A stretch of 64,000 nt of DNA from Streptomyces hyderabadensis (GCF_020404845.1 NZ_JAIOJZ010000004.1:165990-229989); one strand, 5' to 3'. Counted from the stretch's first letter, positions 26,828 to 37,600 are shown. Notes: generated from the sequence alone by a model not told the origin. Made by a program: numbers and translations.

Positions 26828-27161
26828 GACCTTGACGATAGGTTCCAAGCCCCCCATCCGGAACCACACCCCCATGTGACACACCCCCTCTTGCGCCCCC
26901 CAACTGCGGGCAGTCGCGCCCCCAGCTGCGGGCAGTCGTGCCGCTGGGGCGGCACGGGTGGGCGCAGCGGCACCCGCCCAGCGCCGGCCAGCGCCCCCAC
27001 CTCGCCCAGCCCCAACGCACCCGCACCCGCACCCGCACCCAAAAACGGCAAGGGCCCCGCCCACCAAGGACGAGGCCACTCACCACACCGCAAGAATCAC
27101 ACCGCAGGAAACACCCCGCAGGAATCACCCCCGCAGCGATCACACCGAAGGCGTCACACCG
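26828..27161. repeat. Intergenic stretch with low-complexity and short tandem repeats
   Basis: No gene seen. 26900-26985 holds CTGCGGGCAGTCG (twice) and a CCGCTGGGGCGGCACGGGTGG-like element that I recall as a dispersed Streptomyces intergenic sequence (memory, not checked). 27010-27040 is (CACCCG)n. 27080-27160 is a degenerate ~15-bp repeat of CACACCGCAGGAAT type. Confidence 0.5.
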
Positions 27162-28391
27162 TCACCGGCGCGCAACCCCCTCCGCCCGGGCCGCCGCAGC
27201 CACCGCCGCCGTGACGGCCGGCGCGACCCGCTCGTCGAACGGCGACGGAATGACGTAGTCGGCGGCAAGGTCGTCCCCCACCACGGAGGCCAGCGCCTCG
27301 GCCGCCGCGAGCTTCATGCCCTCGGTGATCCGCGACGCCCGCACCTGCAGCGCGCCCGCGAAGATGCCCGGGAACGCCAGCACGTTGTTGATCTGGTTCG
27401 GGAAGTCCGACCGCCCCGTCGCGACGACCGCCGCGTACTTGTGGGCGACCTCCGGATGCACCTCGGGGTTCGGGTTGGCCATCGCGAAGACGAACGCACC
27501 CTCGGCCATCGACGCCACCGCCGGCTCCGGCACCGTACCCCCGGAGACGCCGATGAAGACGTCCGCACCCGCGAGGGCGGTCTCCAGGGGGCCGGACAGC
27601 CCGGCCTTGTTGGTGAAGGAGGCCAGCTCCTGCTTCACCGGCGTCAGATCGTCCCGGTCGGCCGAGACGACACCCTTGCGGTCGGCGACCGCGACGTCCC
27701 CGATGCCGGCCTCCACCAGCATCTTGGCGATGGCGACACCGGCCGCGCCCGCGCCCGAGATCACCGCCCGCAGCTCGCCCAGCGTCCGCCCGCTCAGCCG
27801 CGCCGCGTTCCGCAGCGCCGCCAGCGTCACCACGGCCGTGCCGTGCTGGTCGTCGTGGAAGACCGGGATGTCCAGGCGCTCCTGGAGCTTGCGCTCGATC
27901 TCGAAGCACCGCGGTGCCGAGATGTCCTCCAGGTTCACGCCGCCGAACGAGGGAGCGAGCCGGACCACGGTCTCGACGATCTCGCCTGCGTCCGTGCAGT
28001 TCAGGGCGATCGGGACCGCGTCCACTCCGCCGAACTGCTTGAAGAGGATGGCCTTGCCCTCCATCACCGGGAGGGAGGCCTCGGGCCCGATGTCACCGAG
28101 TCCCAGCACCGCCGTACCGTCCGTCACGACCGCGACGACCGACGACTTCCAGGTGTAGTCGTGGACGAGGTCGGGCTGCTCGGCGATCGCGCTGCACACT
28201 TTCGCGACGCCGGGCGTGTACGCCAGGGACAGGTCGTCCTTGTCGCGGACCGGCACGGTGGCCTGCACGGCCATCTTGCCGCCGCGGTGCAGCGCGAACG
28301 CGGGGTCGAAGGAGTCGAGCGGCTCGGCGCCCGCCTCCTGCTCCGCACCGGCTTCGCTGTCGCTGCGAGGATTGACGATCTCCGCTGCCAC
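27162..28391 (-). CDS. NAD(P)-dependent malic enzyme
   Basis: 409 aa. It oxidatively decarboxylates malate to pyruvate, feeding gluconeogenic and lipid precursors. Seen in sequence: malic enzyme N-domain signatures LAYTPGVAKVC and VVTDGTAVLGLGDIGPEASLPVM, metal-site stretch FHDDQHGTAVVTLAALRNA, and the nucleotide site VISGAGAAGVAIAKML. Length matches the short bacterial class. GTG 28391 follows an AAGGGG site. It is divergent from the ABC transporter operon, with 640 bp between. Confidence 0.93.
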   Translation of the reverse strand: MAAEIVNPRSDSEAGAEQEAGAEPLDSFDPAFALHRGGKMAVQATVPVRDKDDLSLAYTPGVAKVCSAIAEQPDLVHDYTWKSSVVAVVTDGTAVLGLGDIGPEASLPVMEGKAILFKQFGGVDAVPIALNCTDAGEIVETVVRLAPSFGGVNLEDISAPRCFEIERKLQERLDIPVFHDDQHGTAVVTLAALRNAARLSGRTLGELRAVISGAGAAGVAIAKMLVEAGIGDVAVADRKGVVSADRDDLTPVKQELASFTNKAGLSGPLETALAGADVFIGVSGGTVPEPAVASMAEGAFVFAMANPNPEVHPEVAHKYAAVVATGRSDFPNQINNVLAFPGIFAGALQVRASRITEGMKLAAAEALASVVGDDLAADYVIPSPFDERVAPAVTAAVAAAARAEGVARR

Positions 28392-29030
28392 TTTGTCTTA
28401 CCCCTTAAGAGTTCATGGTTTGAGGGTTTGTCCACTCCTGGTGAGGAATGGGCGGGCACCGCACAGGGAGATGACCGTCTGGGCCACGCGGGCCCCTGCG
28501 CGACGGGCGCGCCGCACACGCGCCCTGAGCCCCTGATGAGGGGTGTAAAGAACCTTCTTACCCGACGGACGCCTCCCGCGACGAGTCCGATAAGCGCAAG
28601 CTCACATGCCGGACCCCGAACGCCGCATGTCGGTGACATGGCTCATAGCCAGGGTTTTGGACAACCTCCCGCCACCTCTTGACAGACCCGCACTCGCCAC
28701 CTTCAACGGCCCGGTCCATCTGTCATCCATGGCGGGATAAGGAGAAATTCCGCAGATCTTCCGGCCGGAAGGGCAGATTCCCGCAAAGGTTCGGTCGTGA
28801 TGTACCGACCTGGTGCGGTTCGGGAGGCGACCCGTTATCCGATTTTGACATGACGGCCCCCCTGAACGGCCGAGTCCGAATGGCAAGATGCCGTAATCAC
28901 ACGAGGTCGCGGCACTCGAAGGTGTGTGCTCTCGTCGACCCACGGCGCCGGCCGGTCCCCGGCCGGCGTCTCGTCCCACCGGAACTCCACCGTCCCCATC
29001 GGCAATCCCTCATCCGCCGGAGGAACCACC
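28392..29030. promoter_or_regulatory. Divergent control region between malic enzyme and ABC transporter, with leader hairpin
   Basis: Gene-free. A TTGACA hexamer lies near 28845 on the plus strand, with no clear -10 at normal spacing. A strong stem-loop (CGCCGGCC / GGCCGGCG, 28946-28953 and 28961-28968) lies about 60 bp before the transporter start and could act in attenuation. No recognised riboswitch was identified. Confidence 0.4.
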
Positions 29031-29993
29031 ATGACCGCACGCTCCACCCGTCGTACGACCGCCGCGCACTCCCGGCTAGCAGCGGTCGGTGCGATCGCGG
29101 TCGCAGGCGCCCTGCTGCTCACCGGATGCGGCGACCAGACCGAGAGCAGCGACTCCGGCAGCAGCGACACCCAGTCCGCGAGCGGCGCTCCGCTGGCCGA
29201 CAAGCTGCCGCAGTCGATTCGCGACAAGGGCACCATCAAGGTCGGCTCCGACATCGCGTACGCACCCGTCGAATTCAAGGATGACTCGGGCAAGACCGTC
29301 GGTATCGACCCCGATCTCGCGGACGCGCTGGGCAAGCAGCTCGGGGTGAAGTTCGAGTTCGAGAACGGCACCTTCGACACCCTGATCACCGGCCTGCGCT
29401 CCAAGCGGTACGACATCGCCATGTCCGCGATGACCGACACCAAGGACCGCCAGGAGGGCATCGACTCCGACACCGGCAAGAAGGTCGGCCAGGGCGTCGA
29501 CTTCGTCGACTACTTCACCGCCGGCGTCTCGATCTACACCAAGAAGGGCGACGACCAGGGCATCAAGACCTGGTCCGACCTGTGCGGCAAGAAGCTCGTG
29601 CTCCAGCGCGGCACGGTCTCGGAGGACCTGGCCAAGGCCGAGAACGAGAAGTGCCCGGCCGGCAAGAAGATCTCCATGGAGGCCTTCGACAACGACCAGC
29701 AGGCCCAGACCCGCCTGCGCGCGGGCGGCGCGGACGCCGGCTCCTCCGACTTCCCGGTGGCCGCCTACGCGGTGAAGACCTCCGGCGGCGGCAAGGACTT
29801 CCAGCTCGTCGGCGAGCAGGTCGAGGCCGCCCCGTACGGCATCGCGGTGGCCAAGGACAACACGCAGCTGCGCGACGCCCTCAAGGCGGCGCTGGACGCG
29901 GTGATCGCGAACGGCGAGTACAAGAAGATCATGGACAAGTGGGGCGTGGCGGAAGGCGCCGTCACCCAGGCCACCGTCAACGGCGGCAAGTGA
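29031..29993 (+). CDS. ABC transporter substrate-binding lipoprotein, polar amino acid family
   Basis: 320 aa. A Tat/Sec-like N terminus leads to a lipobox (ALLLTGC), so the mature protein is a lipid-anchored extracellular receptor. The solute-binding fold has GTIKVGSDIAYAPVEFKDD, GIDPDLADALGKQLGV and FDTLITGLRSKRYDIAMSAM. ATG 29031 has GGAGGAACC upstream. It heads a binding protein-permease-ATPase operon. The family imports polar amino acids, for example glutamate or glutamine; the actual ligand cannot be read from the sequence. Confidence 0.92.
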   Translation: MTARSTRRTTAAHSRLAAVGAIAVAGALLLTGCGDQTESSDSGSSDTQSASGAPLADKLPQSIRDKGTIKVGSDIAYAPVEFKDDSGKTVGIDPDLADALGKQLGVKFEFENGTFDTLITGLRSKRYDIAMSAMTDTKDRQEGIDSDTGKKVGQGVDFVDYFTAGVSIYTKKGDDQGIKTWSDLCGKKLVLQRGTVSEDLAKAENEKCPAGKKISMEAFDNDQQAQTRLRAGGADAGSSDFPVAAYAVKTSGGGKDFQLVGEQVEAAPYGIAVAKDNTQLRDALKAALDAVIANGEYKKIMDKWGVAEGAVTQATVNGGK

Positions 29994-30023
29994 CCGCGCG
30001 GCGGGCGCTGAAAGGCAACATCC

Positions 30024-30974
30024 GTGACTGTTGACATCGACAAGACGGCGGGCGGCCCGTCCGGCACCCCGCCGACCCCTCCGGAGGCCATCAAGGCCAT
30101 CCCGGTGCGGCACTACGGGCGGTACGTCTCCGCGGTGGTCGCGATCGCGCTGCTGGCCGCGGTCGTCTACGCGTTCTCCCAGGGCAAGATCAACTGGGGT
30201 GCGATCCCGGACTACTTCTTCGACGACCGCGTCCTGACCGGCATGGGCAAGACGCTGCTGATCACCGTGCTCGCGATGCTGATCGGCATCGTCGGCGGCA
30301 TCCTGCTCGCCGTGATGCGGCTGTCGAAGAACCCGGTGACCTCGTCCATCGCGTGGTTCTACATCTGGTTCTTCCGCGGCACGCCGGTCCTGGTGCAGCT
30401 GGTCGTCTGGTTCAACCTCGGCCTGGTCTTCGAGTACATCAACCTCGGGCCGTTCTACCGCGACGAGTGGTCGGACTTCATGACGCCGTTCCTGACGGCG
30501 CTGCTGGGTCTCGGCCTCAACGAGGCGGCGTACATGGCGGAGATCTGCCGCGCCGGTCTGCTCGCGGTCGACGAGGGCCAGACGGAGGCGGCGCACGCGC
30601 TGGGCATGAGCCACTCCAAGACGCTGCGCCGGATCGTGGTCCCGCAGGCGATGCGCGTGATCGTGCCGCCGACGGGCAACGAGGTCATCAACATGCTGAA
30701 GACGACCTCGCTGGTGTCGGTCGTCCAGTACGCCGAGTTGTTCCGGGTGGCCCAGGACATCGGCCAGACATCCGGCGCCCCGGCCGAGATGCTGTTCCTG
30801 GCGGCGGCCTGGTACCTGCTGCTGACCTCGGTCTTCAGCGTCGGCCAGTACTACCTGGAGCGCCACTACGCCCGCGGCTCCAGCCGCAGTCTGCCGCCGA
30901 CCCCGCTGCAGAAGATCAGGGCGAACCTGTTCTCCCTGTCGAACCGCTCCAGCACGACGGGAGGTGCGGCATGA
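30024..30974 (+). CDS. ABC transporter permease, HisM/GlnP type
   Basis: 316 aa, GTG start. About five membrane segments lie between residues ~30 and 290. The EAA loop is [22 protein letters not shown], the contact site for the ATPase. The family signature [15 protein letters not shown] is present. A 30-bp gap separates it from the binding protein, and it overlaps the ATPase gene by 4 bp (ATGA). Confidence 0.93.
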   Translation: MTVDIDKTAGGPSGTPPTPPEAIKAIPVRHYGRYVSAVVAIALLAAVVYAFSQGKINWGAIPDYFFDDRVLTGMGKTLLITVLAMLIGIVGGILLAVMRLSKNPVTSSIAWFYIWFFRGTPVLVQLVVWFNLGLVFEYINLGPFYRDEWSDFMTPFLTALLGLGLNEAAYMAEICRAGLLAVDEGQTEAAHALGMSHSKTLRRIVVPQAMRVIVPPTGNEVINMLKTTSLVSVVQYAELFRVAQDIGQTSGAPAEMLFLAAAWYLLLTSVFSVGQYYLERHYARGSSRSLPPTPLQKIRANLFSLSNRSSTTGGAA

Positions 30975-31732
30975 CCGCCATGGTCAAGGCCGAGGGCGTG
31001 CACAAGTCCTTCGGTGCCGTCGAGGTCCTCAAGGGCATCGACCTGGAGGTGAAGCAGGGCGAGGTGTTCTGCCTCATCGGCCCCTCCGGCTCCGGCAAGT
31101 CCACCTTCCTCAGGTGTATCAACCACCTCGAGAAGATCAACGCCGGACGTCTGTACGTCGACGGCGAGCTGGTCGGCTACCGCCAGAAGGGTGACAAGCT
31201 CTACGAGCTGAAGGACAGCGAGGTCGCCGTCAAGCGCCGCGACATCGGCATGGTCTTCCAGCGCTTCAACCTGTTCCCGCACATGACGGCCGTGGAGAAC
31301 GTCATGGAGGCGCCGGTCCAGGTCAAGGGCATGAGCAGGTCCCAGGCCCGGGACCGCGCCCGGGCGCTGCTTGAGCGCGTGGGCCTGGGCGACAAGGCCG
31401 GCAACTACCCCTCGCAGCTCTCCGGCGGCCAGCAGCAGCGCGTCGCCATCGCGCGGGCCCTGGCGATGGACCCGAAGCTGATGCTGTTCGACGAGCCGAC
31501 CTCGGCGCTCGACCCCGAACTGGTCGGCGACGTCCTGGACGTCATGCGCGACCTGGCCGAGTCCGGCATGACGATGGTCGTCGTCACCCACGAGATGGGT
31601 TTCGCCCGCGAGGTCGGCGACAGCCTGGTCTTCATGGACAACGGCGTGGTGGTCGAGTCGGGCAACCCGCGTGACGTCCTGACCGACCCGCAGCACGACC
31701 GGACGAAGGCGTTCCTGTCCAAGGTCCTCTGA
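30971..31732 (+). CDS. ABC transporter ATP-binding protein, polar amino acid family
   Basis: 253 aa. Walker A is GPSGSGKST, the signature is [15 protein letters not shown], Walker B is [12 protein letters not shown], and the switch His is in VVVTHEMGF. It energises uptake by the preceding permease and lipoprotein. ATG 30971 overlaps the permease stop. A clear hairpin follows, ending the operon. Confidence 0.95.
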   Translation: MTAMVKAEGVHKSFGAVEVLKGIDLEVKQGEVFCLIGPSGSGKSTFLRCINHLEKINAGRLYVDGELVGYRQKGDKLYELKDSEVAVKRRDIGMVFQRFNLFPHMTAVENVMEAPVQVKGMSRSQARDRARALLERVGLGDKAGNYPSQLSGGQQQRVAIARALAMDPKLMLFDEPTSALDPELVGDVLDVMRDLAESGMTMVVVTHEMGFAREVGDSLVFMDNGVVVESGNPRDVLTDPQHDRTKAFLSKVL

Positions 31733-31752
31733 GACTGCGCGGGCCGAGGCCG

Positions 31753-31780
31753 GGGGCGGTACGGATCTCCGTACCGCCCC
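31753..31780 (+). terminator. Terminator of the amino-acid ABC operon
   Basis: Perfect 12-bp stem GGGGCGGTACGG / CCGTACCGCCCC with an ATCT loop, 20 bp after the ATPase stop. It also lies just after the stop of the convergent methyltransferase gene, so it may work in both directions. Confidence 0.85.
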
Positions 31781-31794
31781 TTCGGCGTGTGGTC

Positions 31795-32604
31795 CTACTT
31801 GACCGCCAGCAGCAGGGTGTCCGAGGGCGAGCACCACACCGGCCGGGCCTCGCCGAAGCCCTTCTCGCGCAGTACGCGCGCGTGCCAGGCCGCCGAGGGC
31901 ATTTCGCCGTCGGCGTGCTCGCCGTAGATCTCGAAGCGGCGGGCGGTGGGTGCGGCGAGCACCGGATCCTTGGCGGCGAGCTGCCACCACTCCGACCAGT
32001 CCAGGGCGCCCTCGTCCTTGGCGGCGTCCATCCGGGCGTGCCGCTGGGCGCGCTCGGCCGCGTTGATCCGGGGCGTCGTGTCGTCGATCATGTGGTCCGC
32101 GTTCATGAAGACACCACCGTCGCGGACCAGCCCCGCGACCCGCCCGTAGAGATCCGCGAGGGGTTCGGCGTGGAACCAGTGCAGGGCCGTCGCGGTCAGC
32201 ACGGCGTCGTACGCGTCGTACGGCAGCTTCGACGGCCAGTCGGGGTCCTTGAGGTCGGCGGTGACGAAGGAGACCCGCTCGTCGCCCGCGAAGGTGCCCT
32301 CGGCGATGGCGAGGAGCGCGGGGTCGAGGTCCACGCCGGTGCTGGTGGCCTCCGGGAACCGGTCGAGCAGGCGGGCCGTGATGGTGCCGGTGCCGCAGGC
32401 CAGGTCGAGCACGCGTGGCGCGGGGCCGACGAGCGCCTCGACCATGTCGAGCATGATCCGGAACCGTTCCTCGCGGTCCGGCATGTACCACTCCTGCTGC
32501 CGGTCCCAGCTCTGCTGCCAGGCCTGCCAGTCGGCACCGGCCGCGGTGGCCGGGGTGGCCGGGGTGCTGGCCGTGGTGGCCGTGGTGGCGTCCGCGTTCG
32601 TCAT
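31795..32604 (-). CDS. Class I SAM-dependent methyltransferase
   Basis: 269 aa. Motif I is VLDLACGTGTITARLL, motif II is STGVDLDPALL, and the post-motif is YDAVLTATALHWF. This is a trans-aconitate/ubiquinone-type small-molecule methyltransferase fold. The N terminus is a Thr/Ala-rich stretch, probably disordered. Its substrate is unknown. It is convergent with the ABC operon and divergent from the CGNR gene. Confidence 0.85.
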   Translation of the reverse strand: MTNADATTATTASTPATPATAAGADWQAWQQSWDRQQEWYMPDREERFRIMLDMVEALVGPAPRVLDLACGTGTITARLLDRFPEATSTGVDLDPALLAIAEGTFAGDERVSFVTADLKDPDWPSKLPYDAYDAVLTATALHWFHAEPLADLYGRVAGLVRDGGVFMNADHMIDDTTPRINAAERAQRHARMDAAKDEGALDWSEWWQLAAKDPVLAAPTARRFEIYGEHADGEMPSAAWHARVLREKGFGEARPVWCSPSDTLLLAVK

Positions 32605-32701
32605 CGAGCCCCTCCGTCTGCGTCGCGTAATACCCTGGAAGCACGATCAGCTGTTACCTGACCGCAGGCACGACCCTAGAGCCCCTTCGTAAGGACTACA
32701 A

Positions 32702-33331
32702 GTGGAACTGGCCTATTACTCGGATTACGCCGTACGTCTCGTCAACACCGAGGAACCGTCGCGCGGGCAGGACTCCCTGACCTCGGTGGAGGCCGTCCGT
32801 GAGCTGTTCGGCGCCAACCAGTCGGCGGCCCGCCGCGCCTCCGACGCCGACGTGACGCGGTTCCGCTCGGTCCGGGGGCGGCTGCGCGCGGTCTTCGAGG
32901 CGGCCGACGGCGGCGACGAGACCCTCGCCGTGGACCTGCTGAACTCACTGCTCCTGGAGTTCCCGGTGAGCCCGCAGATCTCCGGCCACGACCACCGGGC
33001 GGAGGACGGCAGCCCGCTGTGGCACATGCACCTGGCGGACCACCCCTCCAACGCGACCGCCGGTTTCGCGGCCATCGCGGCGATGGGCCTGGCCTTCCAC
33101 CTCACCGAGTACGGCGTGGACCGGCTCGGCCTGTGCGAGGCGGCCCCCTGCCGCAACGCCTACCTGGACACCTCCACCAACCGCTCCCGGCGCTACTGCT
33201 CCGACCGCTGCGCCACCCGCGCCAACGTGGCGGCCTACCGCGCCCGCAAGCGCCTGGAGGCGGACCGGTCGGCCAGCACCGGCCTGACCGCCGACAGCGC
33301 CCAGCGGACCACGGCCAGCGGCGAACGCTGA
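32702..33331 (+). CDS. CGNR zinc-finger / ABATE-domain protein
   Basis: 209 aa, GTG start. The N-terminal ABATE-like domain (YSDYAVRLVNTEEP, RFRSVRGRLRAVFEA) precedes a treble-clef CGNR finger with Cys pairs in GLCEAAPCRNAYLDTS and RRYCSDRCATRANVAAYR. These are putative regulators of stress responses. The 3' end overlaps the convergent sodX gene by about 97 bp. Confidence 0.88.
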   Translation: MELAYYSDYAVRLVNTEEPSRGQDSLTSVEAVRELFGANQSAARRASDADVTRFRSVRGRLRAVFEAADGGDETLAVDLLNSLLLEFPVSPQISGHDHRAEDGSPLWHMHLADHPSNATAGFAAIAAMGLAFHLTEYGVDRLGLCEAAPCRNAYLDTSTNRSRRYCSDRCATRANVAAYRARKRLEADRSASTGLTADSAQRTTASGER

Positions 33332-33672
33332 CCGGAGCGCGGCGGGCGGTACCGGAACCGGACCCTGCCCAGCACGAGGTCCTCCGGGACCACCCCGTAG
33401 TCGGTGCTGTCCCCGCCCGCGAACGCGTTGTCCCCGAGCACCCACCAGCCGGTCCCGCGCCGTTCGGCCGCCCGCTTGACCACGAGCAGGTCCTGCTGGA
33501 AGGGGTGCCGCAGGACGATCACGTCACCCGGCCGGACCCTCGCCCCCCAGTGCACGAGCAGCACGTCACCGTGGTGCAGCGTGGGCACCATGGACGGCCC
33601 GGTCACCTCGGCCGGCCCGAAGGGCAACGCCCCTCTGGCGCGCTCGGTCTCCTGCGACAGTTGCTCCGGCAT
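33235..33672 (-). CDS. sodX: SodX: Ni-superoxide dismutase maturation protease
   Basis: 145 aa. It is an S26-family (signal peptidase I-like) protease with Ser in GPSMVPTLHHGD, Lys in LLVVKRAAER and the box LGDNAFAGGDSTDYG. No N-terminal membrane anchor is seen, as expected for the family that trims the NiSOD propeptide in the cytosol. ATG 33672 was chosen; GTG 33675 is equivalent, and GGGGAGG lies just upstream. It is divergent from sodN, 145 bp away. Its last 97 bp overlap the CGNR gene tail on the other strand. Confidence 0.9.
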   Translation of the reverse strand: MPEQLSQETERARGALPFGPAEVTGPSMVPTLHHGDVLLVHWGARVRPGDVIVLRHPFQQDLLVVKRAAERRGTGWWVLGDNAFAGGDSTDYGVVPEDLVLGRVRFRYRPPRSGQRSPLAVVRWALSAVRPVLADRSASRRLRAR

Positions 33673-33817
33673 CACCCGGCACCTCCCCGGTCTTTCCTCC
33701 ACCAGTCTCAGTCTCACCCCGGACTTTTGTCCTAAGCCCACGGGGGCACTCGCGAAATCGGGCCTCCCAGGGAGTAATGTCCCCCCTGAGAAGACGATCA
33801 CGAGGAAGGAACGCTTC

Positions 33818-34213
33818 ATGCTTTCCCGCCTGTTTGCCCCCAAGGTCACGGTCAGCGCCCACTGCGACCTGCCCTGCGGCGTGTACGACCCGGCCCAGGC
33901 CCGCATCGAGGCGGAGTCGGTGAAGGCCGTCCAGGAGAAGATGGCCGGCAACGACGACCCGCACTTCCAGACGCGCGCCACGGTCATCAAGGAGCAGCGC
34001 GCCGAGCTGGCGAAGCACCACGTCTCCGTGCTGTGGAGCGACTACTTCAAGCCCCCGCACTTCGAGAAGTACCCGGAGCTGCACCAGCTGGTCAACGACA
34101 CCCTGAAGGCCCTCTCGGCCGCCAAGGGCTCGAAGGACCCGGCGACCGGCCAGAAGGCCCTGGACTACATCGCCCAGATCGACAAGATCTTCTGGGAGAC
34201 CAAGAAGGCTTGA
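33818..34213 (+). CDS. sodN: SodN: nickel superoxide dismutase
   Basis: 131 aa. The first 14 residues (MLSRLFAPKVTVSA) are the propeptide removed before the nickel hook HCDLPCG, whose His and two Cys bind nickel. The four-helix body follows (VKAVQEKMAGNDDPHFQTRA, VSVLWSDYFKP). ATG 33818 has a GAGGAAGGA site. The last codons (ETKKA) overlap the integration site of the island downstream. The final Ala codon is GCT here but GCC in the displaced copy at 46925-46940, consistent with insertion at the 3' end. Confidence 0.97.
   Translation: MLSRLFAPKVTVSAHCDLPCGVYDPAQARIEAESVKAVQEKMAGNDDPHFQTRATVIKEQRAELAKHHVSVLWSDYFKPPHFEKYPELHQLVNDTLKALSAAKGSKDPATGQKALDYIAQIDKIFWETKKA
34198..34213 (+). other. attL-like site in the sodN 3' end
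   Basis: GACCAAGAAGGC plus TTGA. The 12-bp core recurs at 46925-46936, followed by CTGA. The gene stays intact because the shared bases keep the last codons and the stop. Confidence 0.7.
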
Positions 34214-34220
34214 TCTTTGA

Positions 34221-34407
34221 TCATGCCCTCTGACCTGCGATTTCCTTGGTTGCAGTGTCTCGGAGTCCGCACCCGGTCCGCAGGCCGCCAAGAACGGCGT
34301 CCATGACGGTCCGGGTGCGGTCTTCTTCGCCCGGCCAGAGGTGCGCGTAGATCCGCAGTGTGATGACGGCGGACGCGTGGCCGAGGACCAGCTGGACCTG
34401 CTTGACA
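34221..34407 (-). pseudogene. Truncated tyrosine recombinase C terminus
   Basis: About 62 codons matching the end of the intact integrase at 38492-39646: VKQVQLVLGHASAVITLRIY, then AHLWPGEEDRTRTVMDAVLGG, ending QRA*. The catalytic LGHAS and Tyr regions remain, but the rest, including the Arg and HxxR motifs, is gone. Homology ends abruptly at 34407. From there to the next gene (34697) I see nothing recognisable. It is likely the remains of an earlier element. Confidence 0.85.
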
Positions 34408-34697
34408 CATGCCCTTGACGGAGAAGCGGGCCGCACCTCCACATAGGCGCTGTGACAGTTGGAGGCGCTCGCGAGCCCCGCACTGCTGCGTGTCCGTGTT
34501 CTCCATGCCCGGCGAGGTGTAGCAGCAACATTCAGCCATGCACCGTCACTTGGCGATAGGCGATCTTCTGTCTCCTGACGGCATGCCGTGAGACGCGTCC
34601 AACAGCCGCAACACCCTGCGTGGAGAGCCTCGGTCTCCCCGCTAGCCAAGCAGCCCACTCAAGGCCGTCCACATCTACCTTGGTCGAGCCCTCAAAT

Positions 34698-37600
34698 CTA
34701 CTGAGGGTCTGCTGCCGCCTGACTCTTCCAGTACTGCATCTGACAAAACGCCTCGAAAGTCACAGGATGACGCGGTCCTAGGATGCGAAACATGTCGGAC
34801 AGCAACGCCTGGTAAGCGATGACAGCACCTGCCGCATCCCCAGCCTGGCCTTGCAATGCAGCCAAGTTGTGGCGGGTGGTCAGCGTGTCTGGGTGGTCAG
34901 GGCCGAGAAGCCGGAGTCGGTCAGCGAGAAGATCCGTTTGTGCGATGCGTGCCCCTGGCACGTCCCCGGCCTCCCCCTGGAAACCAGCGAGATTGCCGCG
35001 GGTTGCAAGAGTGCTCGGGTGATCAGCCCCGAGGACTCGGATCTGATCGCCAAGCAGCTCCTTGTACGCGACGATGGCAGCAGCAACATCCCCCGCTTGC
35101 CCTCGCCTCCCAGCAAGGTTGTTGCGGGTCGCGAGGATATCCGGGTGATCGGGACCGAGAACGCGCAACTGATCGGCCAAAAGTTCCTCAGTGGCCGCAA
35201 TAGCGCCCTGCAGGTCCCCTGCCTCACCCCGCCAGCCGGCAAGATTACTGCGTGTGGCAAGTGTGTCCGGATGGTCGGGGCCAAGCACCCTCAGCCGATC
35301 AGCCAGCAACTGCTCGTAGGAGGACACGGCACCAGCAGTGTCTCCCGTTTCCCCCTGGGCCGCAGCAAGATCGCTACGGGAAGCAAGGGTGTCCAGATGG
35401 TCTGGGCCAAGCACCCGCAACCGATCACGCAAGAGATCCGCATATGCACTGCGGGAACCCACAATGTCACCCATCTCGGCTCGCCAGAACGCGAGATTTC
35501 CACGGGTGGTGAGGGTACGGGGATGGTCGGGCCCCAGCACACGCTCACATGCTGTGAGCAAATCTCCGAACGCTGAAACCGCCCCTGACGCGTCACCAGC
35601 GTACCCCCGCATCGCAGCAAGGTTGTTGCGAGTGACAAGCGTGGCTAGGTGGTCAGGGCCAAGTACGCGCAGCCGATCGGCGAGAAGATCCTCGTAAGCA
35701 GCAACAGCACCCGCCACATCCCCCGCCTCCCCCCGCCAGTGAGCAAGCTCGTTGCGCGTTGCAAGGGTGTCCGGGTGATCAGGGCCAAGTACCCGCAGCC
35801 GATCGGCGAGAAGATCCTCGTAAGCAGCAACAGCACCCGCCACATCCCCCGCCTCCCCCCGCCAGCCAGCGGCATTGCCGCGGCTGGCGAAGGTTCGAGG
35901 ATGGTCAGCCCCAAGCACTCGCACCTGGTCGACCAACAGTTCCTCTGTTGCGGCGATAGCACCCGTCACATCCCCCATCTTCCCTCGCCAGTAGGCGACT
36001 TCATTGCGGGTAGTGAGTGTGTGAGCGTGGTCGGGTCCCTGTACACGAAGCTGGTCGGTCAGCAATCGCTCAAAGGCGGCAAGCGCCTCCGCTATGTCGC
36101 CAGCCTGCCCTCGCCAGTATGCGGTTTCATGGCGGGCGGCAAGCGTGTCAGGATGGTCGACACCCAATTTGGTGTGAGCATCGCTAGCCAAGCGCTCGAA
36201 ATACTCGACCGCGCCCCGCATTTCACCTGCTTCCCCTCGACTTCGGCCAACACGGAATAGCACAGCATGAGCTCCGGCTTGCCACAGATAACCGTCACTA
36301 CGACTTATCAGCACGTCGGCGCTAGCCCGCAATAGCAAGGCGAACATGGTGTCACGTTCGAGATCTGGCCAAACCTCCATCAAGGCACCAGCGCTAGCAG
36401 AGACCAGGTCACGGAGATGTGTGCGAGTGTCTTCGTTTTCACGGATGGCCCGCTGGATCAACTGATGGATGCGAACGGTACCGCTACTCAAGTCATTATC
36501 CAGCAGGTTCAGTCGATGCAAGATGCGAAGAGCGTCCTCGGCATCCACGTCGTCCACCACGCTTGCCTCGGACACATCCGCCTCTTTGAACATCCCCGCA
36601 ACATTAGAAGTACGGCGCAATTCGAGAAAGGAGCGAGCTGCGGAAGCGGTTAGCACCTGCTCAGGAACAGCGTTGCCATCCAATAATGCGGCAAGTTCCA
36701 TCATCGGCCTCGCCAGACCAACCGGCCGGCAAGTGTCAGCAAGCGCAAGGGAGATATCCCAAACAGCATTGACCGTTCGAGTCTGGGCATCAGGGAGCCC
36801 ACCGATCTCAGGGACAAGGTGGGACAGGAGGCGGGCACGGTCAGACAGCAGGACACGGTATCTGGAAATACCGCGACCTGTATCAACTAGGTATGCGGCT
36901 GCTTGTGCAAGAGCCAGCGGAAGGTGCCCCAAGTCGGAGGCCAGAGCGGCGATCTCAGTATCGCTGTCAGTGCGCTCGGGGCGTCCTGGGCGGACAAGGG
37001 CCTGGTGTAGGTACGCAGCGGACTGGTCGGGTGTGAACATACCGACTTGCAAAAGCATGCGAGTCTCGGTGCTCCAGGCGGCATCCCGACTGCGCGTGGT
37101 TACCAAAACGTGGCCCGCCGAAACCTCCGGTGGCCACAGCCCGGCGAGCGTGCCAGGTGCTATTACGTCGTCCAGCACTATCAGCCACTGCCGGGTCGTA
37201 GTACCCAACCAAGCCAAGAACTGCTGTGCAGCCTCGTTCGCATCCAGCCCTGCTACGCCACCGGGAACCACTACTTGTGCAGCCGCGACGTACGCTTCGG
37301 TGACTGCTTGCGGGCTGGTCGCATTAACCCACAGCAGCATTTCGACGGCCCTCGACTCCGATCCATTGCGCGGCCGGGCTCTATCATCGTCTGCGCTGGG
37401 CAGATTGCCTATGGAAGGAAAAGCGGTACGCGCGTACTCGGCGGCCAGCTGAGTCTTGCCTACCCCTCCTGTGCCAGTGATGACTTGGCACCGTCCCGTT
37501 CTGCTCCCTTCAAATCCCTCGGCGAGCTCCCCAGCCAGTGGGCGGTGCTGGTAATACCCTGCCTGAGCCGGGACGACGCCAATCAGCACTGGCCAGGAAG

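Noticed and set aside
26990..27160. Short direct repeats as a CRISPR array
   Set aside because: Units are ~15 bp, degenerate and without spacers of uniform length; no cas genes nearby.
34214..34240. A tRNA as the integration target
   Set aside because: No cloverleaf-like sequence at either island end; the shared core matches the sodN 3' end.
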